Assembly (NCBI GenBank): GCA_016110215.1 | Contig: JADWQD010000004.1 | Span: forward strand, 3,072,300-3,136,299 | Reading direction: 5' to 3' | Source: Capronia americana | Lineage: Eukaryota > Ascomycota > Eurotiomycetes > Chaetothyriales > Herpotrichiellaceae | Length of the DNA: 64,000 nt | Shown here: positions 23,239 through 33,354 of the stretch, piece by piece | How positions within the stretch are numbered: position 1 is the first letter of the stretch | How the letters are laid out: every line of letters starts with the position of its first letter | Position numbers and translations under genes: made by a program | Notes under the pieces: generated by a model | What the model was told of the DNA's origin: nothing | Databases searched by the model: none | The model's input: only the letters and a program-made list of their open reading frames with translations

Positions 23239-24529
23239 GCAATGGCAGAACAACCGTTCTGCAAGAGTACCAACCTGGACCGGTGTATGACTCGGACTTT
23301 CCATATATCGCCGAGAGCAGAGGCCTTGCTTCCCTGACAGACCTCAAAGGTAGTGAGTTGTCGAACCCCAGCAGCATGGCGCGCAATCAGTCCCCTCAAA
23401 AAGCGGCGAATACCCTTCTCACGCTGTCACCCGCACCGGACCACCCAAGCTCATCAAAGCCCGAGAAAGACATGATTGCAGGAGACAGTGCAATTCAAGA
23501 CTTGAGGGATTTGAATGAGTTCTTCCGGGCGTTTTGAACAAAGGGGAACTGTCGGACGGGCGATTGAAGGTTCAATTGACGCAAATCAGACTTGGCTCAC
23601 AATCCTAGTCGTGGCCTTGGTGATAGCGCTCGGGCTCGGATGGGCTAGGGGTGAAGTATGGATTACTACTGGGGTAGTTATTACCTAGCCATTGAGCGAC
23701 AATGAATTGCTTGGTTCACTTCTTAAACTCTAGGAATGGCGCAGTTTAGAGCCGCATATTCGGGGGCGTGGTCGAGTGCTGGCTGGTACTGGGACATTCT
23801 TCTGCAGCATGTTTCATAGAAATCCATAGGACGAATAGACCGCCGAGATCCTACTTTACAAAGTCACGTAAAGAGGGATGCCAAAGTGTCTTGTGAACAT
23901 AGAATTCATTTGCCACTGTAAGATGACCCATACGCAGGACTAAGTACAGGGTATTTATTAGTTGGAGGGCTGCCACTTGCATTCCCGTATCTATACAAAT
24001 CCTGGAGACGACGACCTTCATGTCGAGCTGCTCCCTCTTTCTCCACGATGCAGCCGTATCGATATCATAGTGACCGGCTAAGGTCTAGGCTTTCCGGTAC
24101 ACGATGTTCCTCACCCACGAGGCGGCGACGTCTGGGAATTCTGTTCTCCCCTAGCGAGATGAGTTTGGAATGCTCCGGTAAGTGATGACGCTATCCGAGC
24201 GGGTGGTCCGACCATAACTTCTTGCTATACCGGACGGTGGGCGAGTGCTTGAATGTCCAGACGGACGCCGCAGCATGTGAGTGATTGGCGTGCTGGAAGA
24301 TGCCCAGCGGCGGTTTCATGGCAAGACTGCGCCTTATGAATGCCAAACGCCCATTCCAACAATGCCCGCACTACCGCAAGGTAGTACCGAACCACCGGCG
24401 AACCGCTGAAGGAAGCTGCTTTTGGCACTTCTTGCCGCACATAGACATACATCTCACTCTACCGCGATCTTCGCGGCTGCTGCGACCGGGGTTACTCATC
24501 CATCTTTTTCGTGCTTAATCTTCGCATGA
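23239..24529. other. Intergenic, with a possible last helicase exon
   Basis: An open frame continuing to 23537 (containing YQPGPVYDSDFPYIAESRG) may belong to the helicase through an unresolved intron; one possible acceptor ends at 23267. From 23540 to 24529 I see no gene; it lies between the 3' ends of convergent genes. Confidence 0.45.
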
Positions 24530-25299
24530 TCATAGCAGGACCAGACCCAGAACAACAGCAAGTGTAGTCGTCAAGTATCCATATCGGTTCGTGGACAACT
24601 CGAATGAGTCTGACGAGAGAGCACTGGTGGTGAAGATGAGATCGCTGGTGATCTGACTTGAGTTAAAGCAGTTGCTTGCATTGACTTCAGGCACGTCCTC
24701 GGGTTCGGCAAATGTGATGTCAACGCAGTTGTACAAGGCAGCACCGTGCACGGCTGTCTCGATGAGTTGGATGGTCGCGTTGTCCCCAACATTGACTGTG
24801 AGGTTGGCCGGAAGGGGAACCTGGGGGAAACAGAACGTGCCCGGGTATGGATCTTTGCTGGGCCCGATGATTTGGACGCCGGAGAGCATGACATTCGACA
24901 TGTTCGGTGGGTTTGTCCCCAGACCCAAGTTGATGTAGATGAAGGCGGATCCGTGTCCTTGGAACCATCCAGGCTGGAATGCGACGGCGCCGCCTTTCAA
25001 CGGCCATTTGGTGCGGTTTGTCGAGGTGGGCATACCGCCGCCTATGTTTGTTAGTCCTCCAGCACATCAGCCGATGGGGTGGAAAGAGCCTTACAGGGAT
25101 ACATCCATTGCATGCCATATGGATAGAGATAATTTTGTCCTTCGGCGAATGTTCCCAAACCGTCCGTCTCATCAACTGTGCCGTTCGAGTGCAGATTGTC
25201 TCCTCTCCAACCCGGGTACGTGATTACCGTGTGTGCATGTGCGAGGGTGAGGAATGTGAGAATGGCGACGGCTATCGACGAGACCGAGCGTGAGGGCAT
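24530..25299 (-). CDS. Secreted GPI-anchored copper-binding X325/Bim1-like protein
   Basis: Exons 25299-25095 and 25041-24530 (53-base intron, GTAAGG...TAG) give 238 residues. A signal peptide ends AHA before His23, so the mature protein would begin HTVITYPGWRG, as in LPMO-like proteins where the N-terminal His binds copper. The spliced core reads YGMQWMYPCGGMP, then GWFQGHGSAFIYINLGLG. Asn-x-Ser/Thr sites and a Ser/Thr-rich linker precede a hydrophobic end (TTTLAVVLGLVLL) typical of a GPI signal. X325 proteins look like polysaccharide monooxygenases but are not known to cut polysaccharide. Cryptococcus Bim1 helps copper uptake. A cell-surface copper role is inferred from family. Confidence 0.87.
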
Positions 25300-26696
25300 T
25301 CTGGCGGCGGGGGTTCGAGGTGTTCCGCTTATCTGTGTGACGGCGAAGAGGACGGAAGAGACGGGCTTGAGAGGAAGCTCACACAGTCAAGTGTGCTTCG
25401 AGTCTTGCTGACTCTGGTCGTCGACGTGGTCAGCAAAGCTTTTGGAGTCAGTGACCGGGTCGGCGAGGTCGCAGTGGAGAGCTTCGCTCGAGGTGGAAGA
25501 CCGTCTTGGAGCCATCTCGGCGGCGATCCAGTGTTATAGGACTTTCTGCCTCTGGCCCAGGTGATTGGGATTAGGCCAGACGGACAACCGCCCAGCCTGC
25601 GAGTCGACTTGTTCACCGAGCACGAAGCCGTGTGATGTGTGCAACCATTGGCCACGGACGAGAGAGCTGGGCGGCAAAACGGTCGAGGTCGCCCGCGTCT
25701 CTGGGCGCTGATTTGCCGGACGGTGCAGGCCAGGATCACACCCAGGCCATTTGCCCCTCCACTCCACGCCCGGCGACTTGCCCTTGAAGCCCAGCGTGGA
25801 CCAGTAATCGCGGGCTTGTCTGCTCCACTTCCCAATCGAGGAGTGATTTCTGGGTGATTTCTCTCTCAGTTCGAGCCCGCAACTGGCGTCACGCGCCTTT
25901 CTGTTTCCACCGAAGACACGGCGCATTTGGCGGCTGCAAAGATTGCCTCATCCTCATGCCGCCGTCCAGGGGAGAGAAAGAACTCCCGCCGGACGCCAAC
26001 ACTTGTAAAATTCGAGAAGGCGGACAAGCATCGTTAGGTCTGACAGATGCGTTGTGGCGGGCCTGATGGCTGATCAAGTCTATCGATCCTTGTCTGCCGG
26101 TGTTCCTGACCGAACTTCGGCTCGGATTGGCCGATAACGTACTTTGTATGTGCCTCGGTGACCCATTGCTTCTTCTCTGGGTTACTGTCCCTCGCTGTCG
26201 AATCGCGTGCCAGAGTGAGTCTACTATCTTCTGGGATAGTCCTACAAGGCTAGCACAACCCCGACCATTGTTCAGCGTGTTCAGCCTCGTGCTTCACTCC
26301 CACCTCAACCACAGTTTGATTTTTTACTCAAAGTGACCTACGTTTCGTGACTCGGCCTTCTCTGCAGCCATCTACCTCATCTTTGACCGTGGTTTGCCGG
26401 CTTTACACCCAGGTCCACAGGAATATGGCTCAAGTAAGCCATTTTCTGTGCGCTCGGACGAGTAAAGTCTGGTCGGAATACCATTGCTTTCAAATACTCA
26501 GCGTCGAAGGAACATGGCTTACAAATGAAATGGTCCGAAAAGACCTGGGATCGACCATCTAATGAATATATAAGGTGGTCTCTCTATCGCCAGTCTCGAA
26601 AGTCGTGTTGATTGTCAAACACCATTGCCAAACCTCGCCTTGTGATTAACAGAACAACATCTGCAAGGAAGTATCACTATATCAAACAAACTCAAC
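25300..26696. other. Divergent intergenic region
   Basis: Upstream DNA of both the X325-like gene (-) and the dehydrogenase gene (+). Overlapping frames at 25329-25926 are GC-rich shadows of each other with no domain. A TATA-like box for the plus gene lies at 26567. Confidence 0.5.
26567..26574 (+). promoter_or_regulatory. TATA-like box of the SDR gene
   Basis: TATATAAG ends about 120 bases before the ATG at 26697, a usual spacing for a fungal core promoter with a short leader. No other strong TATA element is near. Confidence 0.5.
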
Positions 26697-27528
26697 ATGC
26701 CCTCATATCTGGTGACAGGCGCCAATCGTGGCCTCGGAGTGAGTGCGAGACTTCCGGAGAGTAGGTCAATCCGTACTGACAATTTCATAGTACGCCTTTG
26801 TGCAGTATCTGGCCAAAGACCCAGCAAACACCGTCGTCGGCATTGTGCGAGACAAGGCCGCTGCGGACAAGTCGGTTGCAGCTGATGGGCTCAAGAACGT
26901 CACCATGGTCCAGGCCGAAATCGCCAACTACAAATCTCTTATAAAGGCCAGAGACGAGGTTGCCGCCATAACTGGCGGCTCCCTCGACTACTTGATCAAC
27001 AACGCGGCATTGATTGATCGGACAAGCATGGGCAGGGCATTGGATGAATTCGCCGACGATACCGAATTGTTGGAGGACAGCCTTTTGGAGTCCTTCAAGG
27101 TCAATGTGGTGGGCGTTATCCACACCATCAACGCATTCCTGCCACTGGTGAAGAAAGGCTCGGCCAAGAAGGTGGTCCTCATCTCGAGCGGCATGGCCGA
27201 CCCGGCGCTCATCAATTCCGGCATCGCCACCGACGCTCCCTACACGATTAGCAAAGCTGCCGCGAACACGGCCATCTACAAGTACAATGCGAAATACAAG
27301 AAGGAAGGAATTCTGTTCTTCGCACTGTCCCCAGGCGTAGTTGCAACCTGGGCAGATGGAGAAGAACCAGAAGTGATCGGTGACCTGAGAAAGGGCGCTC
27401 CAGGCTGGCCAGGGCCCCTGAAACCGCTGGAGTCTGCAGAAGCCTGTTTGAAGGTGATTCACTCTTTCACCGCAGAGGAAAATGGCGGCTCGTTTGTTTC
27501 CCATCATGGGAACCAACAATGGCTGTGA
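26697..27528 (+). CDS. Short-chain dehydrogenase/reductase
   Basis: Exons 26697-26738 and 26791-27528 (52-base intron, GTGAGT...TAG) give 259 residues. Splicing restores the Rossmann cofactor loop TGANRGLGYAF at residues 7-17, which the unspliced frame breaks. Next come LDYLINNAA, the catalytic serine region VVLISSGMAD, and the active site Tyr165-x-x-x-Lys169 in PYTISKAAAN. This is a classical single-domain NAD(P)-dependent SDR. Relatives are often called NAD(P)-binding or norsolorinic-acid-ketoreductase-like proteins, but the substrate cannot be told. No biosynthetic core enzyme is nearby, so I would not tie it to a secondary-metabolite cluster. Confidence 0.9.
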
Positions 27529-27914
27529 GAGTCAGGTACGAGGAAAGGTCAATCATGTCAGAGGTACATAGACAATAAAACCCAGAGACATGGCCAACTC
27601 TTTGCTGGCGCGTCGGTTGATTCTCGGTAGAACTGCCGGTCTCCAGCCCACTTTGGGGGATTTGTGCGCCCGCAGAATCATAAGTATCTAATGCTTCAAT
27701 GCGTGGGTGAGAAGACTGCTGGTCAAGATGTGGGCGGATTCGAATTCTTTGCCGCAGCCGCCGCCGCTCCTTAGCCGGACCAGCACGTTTTATTCTCGCT
27801 CCATGCGCAGTGCGTGATGTTTGGCCTGTCCACCCTACAATCGTTTCAATCTCTCCTCCTCCCGACAGACGTATAGGACTGTGCCTGTGCCAACCTTGCC
27901 GCCAGCACGTCGAG
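27529..27914. other. Spacer between two plus-strand genes
   Basis: 386 bases between the dehydrogenase stop and the SRR1-gene start. The downstream frame is open further upstream to an ATG at 27810, so part of this could code. Nothing else seen. Confidence 0.45.
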
Positions 27915-28814
27915 ATGCCACATACAAGCCACAGAAAGAAGAAACATATCCCGAACAAGAGAACTGAGATCCTGGACGACGATGGCTGGACACGAATCAC
28001 CTCCACCTCTGCTTCCACGGCGGGAATCCCCAGTACCGCATTGAAGTCTACGGCAAACGAAACCTCAGCCGCAGCTGAACACCATCAGCAAAGCACAACC
28101 GCCAGCGAATCACTCCCACCTCGCGCCCCCATGCCCCCGATCCCCGGATCGACGCTCCCGGCCATGCTCTCGCAGTTCAACCGAATCGAAACCCGCTGGC
28201 AAGCTACAGATCTATGCAAAACGCTCATACACGTCCTGGAGGAAAAGGTCTTGACGAGAAGCACCGGAAAGGCTCACACCATCTCCACGTGCGTCATACT
28301 CGGCAGCGGCTCCTTCTGCGGCGACGCCATGCACTGGATCGACAGGCACGACTCGGCGTACTTCCAGCTCGCGGCGTTCAGGACCGTCGTTCACACGGTG
28401 GGCAAGTTGCAAGACCGAGTTGTGCGCGTGTACGCCCAGGAGCCGAGCTTCAATGACTTGGACGCCGAACTGCTTCACGCCCTCGATGTCACGAAAGTGG
28501 ATCATCCGCGAGGGTTCGAATTACTAGACGAGGACTCTGTTGCATATTCCCCAGCTGCGGAACGGGAGGTCGAGGCGGGGATCCTGGCGAGGAGACCGAG
28601 GGTTTGGCTCCATCGATCGTTGGATCACTTGTTACAAGAGGCGGGTCCGAAAAGTGAAGCGGCGAAAGAGTTCGCGACGACCAACGAGAAGGTGGAATTG
28701 CCGGCCTTGGATGTCAAGAACTTTCCATTCCACGGTTCGGTGATTTGGTGGAGAAAGAGAGACCGAGATCAAGACCAAGACCAGGACCATGCTATCGGAG
28801 AGATACAGACCTGA
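27915..28814 (+). CDS. SRR1-domain protein (Ber1-like)
   Basis: One exon, 299 residues, from the ATG that begins MPHTSHRKKKH. The basic N-terminus and the phrase DDDGWTRITS are typical of fungal SRR1-like proteins. The SRR1 domain spans about 85-285: CVILGSGSFCGDAMHWIDRH, AAFRTVVHTVGKL, VRVYAQEPSFNDLDAELL and VWLHRSL. The family includes plant SRR1, linked to light and clock signalling, and yeast Ber1, linked to benomyl response and microtubules. The molecular activity is unknown. A longer form from ATG 27810 is possible. The end is a repetitive charged tail (RDRDQDQDQDH). It converges on the next gene with 60 bases between stops. Confidence 0.85.
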   Translation: MPHTSHRKKKHIPNKRTEILDDDGWTRITSTSASTAGIPSTALKSTANETSAAAEHHQQSTTASESLPPRAPMPPIPGSTLPAMLSQFNRIETRWQATDLCKTLIHVLEEKVLTRSTGKAHTISTCVILGSGSFCGDAMHWIDRHDSAYFQLAAFRTVVHTVGKLQDRVVRVYAQEPSFNDLDAELLHALDVTKVDHPRGFELLDEDSVAYSPAAEREVEAGILARRPRVWLHRSLDHLLQEAGPKSEAAKEFATTNEKVELPALDVKNFPFHGSVIWWRKRDRDQDQDQDHAIGEIQT

Positions 28815-28874
28815 CCGAGCGACTGACTGTATACGTCTAATCTCGATATTTATGTCGTGTGCCGACGTGGATGT

Positions 28875-29586
28875 CTACTTGATGTCGGAACTCTGCACCA
28901 CCGTGCCAAACGCATCGCTCAGCTCCTTCAACGTCGCCTCAGTGACCTCGGATCCACTGAGCCCCGGGATATCCCGGTCTCCGATAGCATCCCCCGCCAG
29001 CACGACATTGTAGCCCAGATCGTTCCCCTGCCTGGCCGTCGTGCTCACGCACACGTGAGCCATATACCCCGTCAAAACGGTCTTCTTGCCCCTCTCGCCC
29101 AACCCGGTCAAATAATCATGCAGATCCGTGTCGGCGAAGCTAGAGATGGCTTGCTTCTCCACCACCTTCTCGCCAGGCCGGGCCTTCAACTCGTCAAACT
29201 CCTCCGCCAGGGCCGTGTTGGGCGTAAACACCGGCGCCCCGTCCGGAGTCTTGTGCACGACGTGGACGATGTTCTTCCCATCGCCGGCGGCGCGGTATTT
29301 CTCCAACAACGAAGCGATGGCCCTGCGTGTTTGCTCCACATTGACGGTCTTGAGCTGTCCTTCAGCATATCTGGTGCGCTCGGTTAGGATTCGATACATC
29401 ACGGAGGAGGCATGGAGGAGTGAGCGAGCGAGCGACACGAAGGGGTGTCTGACCACACTTTTCGAAAGGCTTTACTTACTCGTTCTGCGCGTCGATGATG
29501 ATCAACGTGCTATCGCTGGGGGAGGCCGTCGCCGGGGGGGCACCCAGCAGATCCCTCAATGATTTGACTTGTGTTGCGGACGTCAT
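28875..29586 (-). CDS. Isochorismatase-like cysteine hydrolase
   Basis: Exons 29586-29480 and 29370-28875 give 200 residues. The 109-base intron has donor GTAAGT, a CTAAC branch site and acceptor CAG, and the join reads IIIDAQNEYAEG. The catalytic triad of the family is visible: Asp32 in IIIDAQNE, Lys108 in VVEKQAISSF and Cys143 in YMAHVCVSTTAR. It is a single-domain hydrolase of the isochorismatase/nicotinamidase superfamily, likely cytosolic. The substrate is unknown; fungal members of this size include general amidases and proteins of unknown role. A TATA-like box lies about 170 bases upstream. Confidence 0.9.
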
Positions 29587-29751
29587 GGTTTGGATGTTAG
29601 TAGAGTGGTTTGGTTCGACTCCGAGTTGGGCCGAGTTCAATATGAAAGCACACGATGGATGGATGGATGGGGGATGAACGAAGTCACGATCGGGGATAGA
29701 GAAGTTGAACGGACTAAAGCGAAAGCGAAAGCGTAGCAGAATATAGCGCTC

Positions 29752-29759
29752 TTTATATA
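29752..29759 (-). promoter_or_regulatory. TATA-like box of the isochorismatase-like gene
   Basis: TATATAAA on the minus strand lies about 165-175 bases upstream of the ATG at 29586, beside GAAAGC repeats. Placement fits a core promoter. Confidence 0.5.
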
Positions 29760-30014
29760 CTTTTTCAGTCTTAGTCAGTCCTCCGTTGGCGCGGAGTCTC
29801 TTCCATACCTACTCGTACTAGGTAGGTACGGAGTACACTGCCAGACAATGCCATGCTATGCCATGCCATGCCGTGCGGCGCGTGAGCCAGACTGGTTACA
29901 CACCACAGTCAGGTAGTTAGGTAAAAAAAAAAAGTGGCGCTCTTGTCGCATTGCGTGCTGACAGATTCGGATCGGGATCTACATACGAGGTACTCCTCCT
30001 ACGCCCACCTTACT

Positions 30015-30052
30015 GGGTAGGTAGGTGGTAGGTAGGTAGGTAGGTACCTACC
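30015..30052. repeat. GGTA microsatellite
   Basis: About eight GGTA/GGTG-type units ending in a palindromic GGTAGGTACCTACC. The same unit appears in a shorter run at 29815-29830. Confidence 0.85.
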
Positions 30053-30080
30053 AGTCCCGAGTACAGTATCGGTTGTCGAA

Positions 30081-30106
30081 ATAGGATAGGATGTATACTA
30101 TCCTAT
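30081..30106. repeat. Inverted repeat, 9-base arms
   Basis: ATAGGATAG and its exact complement CTATCCTAT flank an 8-base loop. It lies beside the ATG microsatellite and is noncoding. A related GATAGGATAGGATAG run occurs near 53680. Confidence 0.6.
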
Positions 30107-30110
30107 GACC

Positions 30111-30128
30111 ATGATGATGATGATGATG
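30111..30128. repeat. ATG trinucleotide repeat
   Basis: Six perfect tandem units in noncoding DNA. Confidence 0.9.
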
Positions 30129-30362
30129 CCATCCATCCGCGGAGAACGGCCTCGCCCCCTCACATCTCGCTTCCTGATCCCCAGATATACTAATAACGTA
30201 CGAGTAGTATCTCATCATCCGGCGGAAAGTGATTTGATTGGTCCATGTATCCTGACGTCCTACACAGTACATACCTAGTAGCTCGGCTCTCTCTCTCCCT
30301 CTCTCTCTGTGTGCGCTAAATGTTACATTATTACCGGATCCGATCCGATTCACTCACACTCC

Positions 30363-30389
30363 CTCGACTGGCTCGACTGGCTCGACTGG
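30363..30389. repeat. CTCGACTGG tandem repeat
   Basis: Three perfect 9-base units followed by a partial fourth, in noncoding DNA. Confidence 0.9.
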
Positions 30390-30913
30390 CTCGTCACTGG
30401 AATGGGTTGTCTTAGCAGTGTCGAATGAATGTACACTGCGCTGCACTGCTTGGCCATGGGATTTGAAATCAAAATCCTGCGGGAGAGACCTTTTGGGAAT
30501 GGATGCGTAGACCCTTGTTTACCTCTGGGCCTGGATCTCGGCCGATCGAAATTCATGCGGTAGAAATACATGACATGGGCAATACCTACGACTGTCCCGT
30601 ACTGTGCGTTCGAAATGCCAACGTTCAAAGGTGCAATGTGCCGGATTGATCACAGCAGGTCTGAGCACGGACGGAAATCGTCTACAAAACCCAATTCCAT
30701 TTCAACACCCACGTACCTAGTCCCCCCTACATCCCAGCAAGCTGGGCAAGAAGCTACATACTTTTGTCATGGACCCAGGTAGGTCTTGCTATCATGTACA
30801 CAGGGGATTTGCCCGACACGTTGTATGCACATGAATAGTGAATCTGGCTTGATCGCTTTCCCTGAGATGACCGCCTCCACATTAGCCTGTTCCTCCTTCC
30901 CGTCTCCCTCCAT

Positions 30914-32263
30914 CTACAATCTCGAGCCATGGATGATCTTCATGTCGACGACCAACTCGCGGCCGCCATCGTTGATGACCAAGACGCGAACACTGCCTCG
31001 GCCGTCACTGAATGCGCGTTCAATGCGTTTGAACAGGCCGCCCTGGTCAACAACGGGCAGGCCCTGCTTGACATCGCCGGTCTCTGTCATGCAGACAATC
31101 TGGCCATCCTCACGAATGTCCAAGACGCGGTACTGCTTGAAGACGGGACCGAGCATGGTCTGAACGACCACTGACGGGGCAGGGTTGCTGATGAAGGAGG
31201 TCTCTTCGTGCAACTGACGGGTGAACAGGTCGACACCGAGGTAGCGGTATTGTCCGGTTTGCGACGACATGGTGATGCGGATGACCTGTGAAGGACGACC
31301 CTGGAGAAGGAGAATGTCGCCGATGCGGATGAAGTGACACTGAATGGGCACGCCGCGGCCGCTGAAGCGTGGCTCAACGAAGCGGACTTGCTCAACAGTG
31401 CCATCACGGACGCGACTTGGCCCGGAGGTCTCTCTTGTGTCGGTCACCACCACCTCTTCACGGCCACCATCATGGTGGTGGTGGGAGAAGGGGTGTAGGA
31501 TGCGGTCGGCAGCGCGCTCCACGCCACGGCGGAAGCTGTGGTATTGGCCTTCGTCGTCGTAGTAACCCATGTCTCTTTTGATCGGTTGATCGACCTTGAT
31601 TTCTTCCTTCTGGACAGTAACTTCGGCTCTTGCGGGACGACGGCGTTCGTATTCGACGTCGTAGGTTGGATCGACGCGTCGACGATACTCTCGCTCGGTA
31701 ACGTCTAGTTGAGTCTCGTAGCCCTTGTCGTAGGTCCTGTCGTAGGTCTGGCGGCGGTCGTAATCGACTTCGACGTGGTCTCTGGTCTCACGACGATCGA
31801 TTTCGATGTCAACGTTGGTGGCCTTGTACTCGGCGGGTGCACGGTACCTGTGGGGGCACCACGTGTCAGCGACGGTCGGTCAATGCAACGACGCAAGGGC
31901 AGAAAAGCACGGAGCAATCTGGGGTGCATGTCCACACGGGACGCGAGGAGGCACGTACTTCTCGCGTGTAAGCTCGACTTCGGGGTACTGGCGGTCACGC
32001 CCTTCGTAGACTCGAACGTCCTCCCGTTGGTATTGCTGTTGGTCGCGGCGTGGACGGTTGTCTCTGAAGGAGATGTCGACCTCTTCCTTGGAGAACCTAG
32101 TATCTTCCCGTCCGACGCGCGAGGAGGGTTGGGGTAGTTGGACTTCCCCTTCTACCTTTGTGATGGTAGTCTCTTGGGCAGAAGCGTCGCTCCTGTACGT
32201 TGACGGGAAGACACTGGGCGGGATGGGGACTCTGGCGTCAAAGTCCAGATTGCCAGTTTTCAA
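30914..32263 (-). CDS. hex1: Woronin body major protein HEX1 with long N-terminal extension
   Basis: Exons 32263-31959 and 31847-30914 join in phase (111-base intron), 412 residues. The C-terminal part is the HEX1 core (VVQTMLGPVFKQYRVLDI, IVCMTETGDVKQGLPVVDQ, RVLVINDGGRELVVDMKII) and the protein ends in SRL, a peroxisomal targeting signal. HEX1 self-assembles in peroxisomes into the crystalline Woronin body that plugs septal pores after wounding. Canonical short HEX1 proteins begin near MGYYDDEGQYHSFRRG, which here is an internal Met at 31570. Upstream lies an Arg/Glu/Asp/Tyr-rich extension of about 194 residues with repeated patterns (TREKYRAPAEY, DYDRRQTYDRTYD, REYRRRVDPTYDVEY). Retaining the intron would stop translation soon after exon 1, leaving the internal Met for a short form, so two isoforms are possible. 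Confidence 0.93.
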
Positions 32264-33354
32264 AGGCGCCTCAACTCTCTTCTCCCTTGCGGCAGTCGAG
32301 AGTCAAGACTGACTTTGGGGAAACTGGTCTAGGGGGAAGGGGATGTGGAAGCTTGGAAGCACGCTGAGCAAGTGGACGGGGACCTGGGTTGGGCAAGAGG
32401 GTCAATGTTTTGTGAAGCGAGAAGGAAGGAAAGAGGAAAAGGAGGACCAGCACCCCCGATTGTTTACTTATGGGACAGCGAAGAGTGGAGCAGCGAGTCT
32501 TGGGGCTGCCACACGCTCGACTCGTTCATCGCGCTGAATCACAACAAACAGTTACCGGGGCAATCTCCACCGCCAAATCTCGCTCGGATTGCCTCATTGT
32601 GTCGTCAGCAACACGCCTTTCTTGTTCTCCCTCACTACGATGAGGACTTTCAAGTCTGTTGAAACTCAAGAAGTATCGTCCCAAGGCTGCCGATGGCACA
32701 CTCGCCCACCACGCCTGCCCGTTTGACGCTCTCTGTGTCGAGCCTACAGATCTTTCGTGTAGCCCGATCATTGGCCTCGTCTTACCTTCATGCCTGACCA
32801 ACGCAGCCACAGAAGCAGCTCATGCATTGTCCCAACCCTCCCGGAACCCGTACGAGACACCAAAGAGCTTCAGCCACCCAAACCGGGGGAATTGTGACTC
32901 TTGACATGAAGAGGGGGCCTTCCTTGACGCGTGGATGAGGCCTGCAGCTTCTCAGCTGGAATGGTTCTTGCTAGCTGCATTGGCGCATATGCACGTCGGA
33001 CTCGTGCAGCTCACCAACGACGGCAACATCTACAAGGATGGCTATACTCCAGCAGTTACCGCACACTGGTCGAGGCATGTGGAAAATTCATCACGATGGT
33101 CTCGATTGCTTTTGACAGTTGCCTTCCTGTCCTCTGACTTTTGCCCTCTTTGTCTACCTGATCTATCCAATTGTCTTTCTCCCAAGTGGCCAACCATGTT
33201 ACGCTCTCGACGCTTGATCTTCGTATTCATTGATGCCCATCCCACGCGCCTCGCTATGCCTTCAACTCACGGCTGGTGCATGCTGCATCCGTCCTCTGGA
33301 GCAAGCACCGCGTTAGTGCCTCTGCACACAGTTCCATTCATACTGCCGTCATGA
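32264..33354. other. Upstream region of hex1
   Basis: 1.1 kb between the hex1 start and the 3' end of the BEACH gene, both on the minus strand. It should hold the hex1 promoter and probably a long leader. CT/GA-rich stretches occur just upstream of the ATG. No gene is seen. Confidence 0.5.

Larger units (their letters stand above)
29587..30913. other. Microsatellite-rich spacer
   Basis: About 1.3 kb between the hydrolase start and the hex1 3' end, without a supported gene. It concentrates simple repeats: GATG units at 29654-29670, three AAAGCG units at 29716-29733, CATGC-type units at 29848-29872, an 11-base A run at 29923, a GGTA tract at 30015-30052, six ATG units at 30111-30128, a CT tract near 30287-30312 and three CTCGACTGG units at 30363-30389. 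Confidence 0.7.

Noticed and set aside
25329..25926. Two overlapping minus-strand frames upstream of the X325-like gene
   Set aside because: Arg/Ser-rich, overlapping in different phases, no domain; more likely promoter and leader.
26697..27528. Secondary-metabolite cluster around the short-chain dehydrogenase
   Set aside because: No polyketide synthase, peptide synthetase, terpene cyclase or prenyltransferase nearby; neighbours look housekeeping.
30786..31174. Plus-strand frames over hex1
   Set aside because: Antisense of the HEX1 core.
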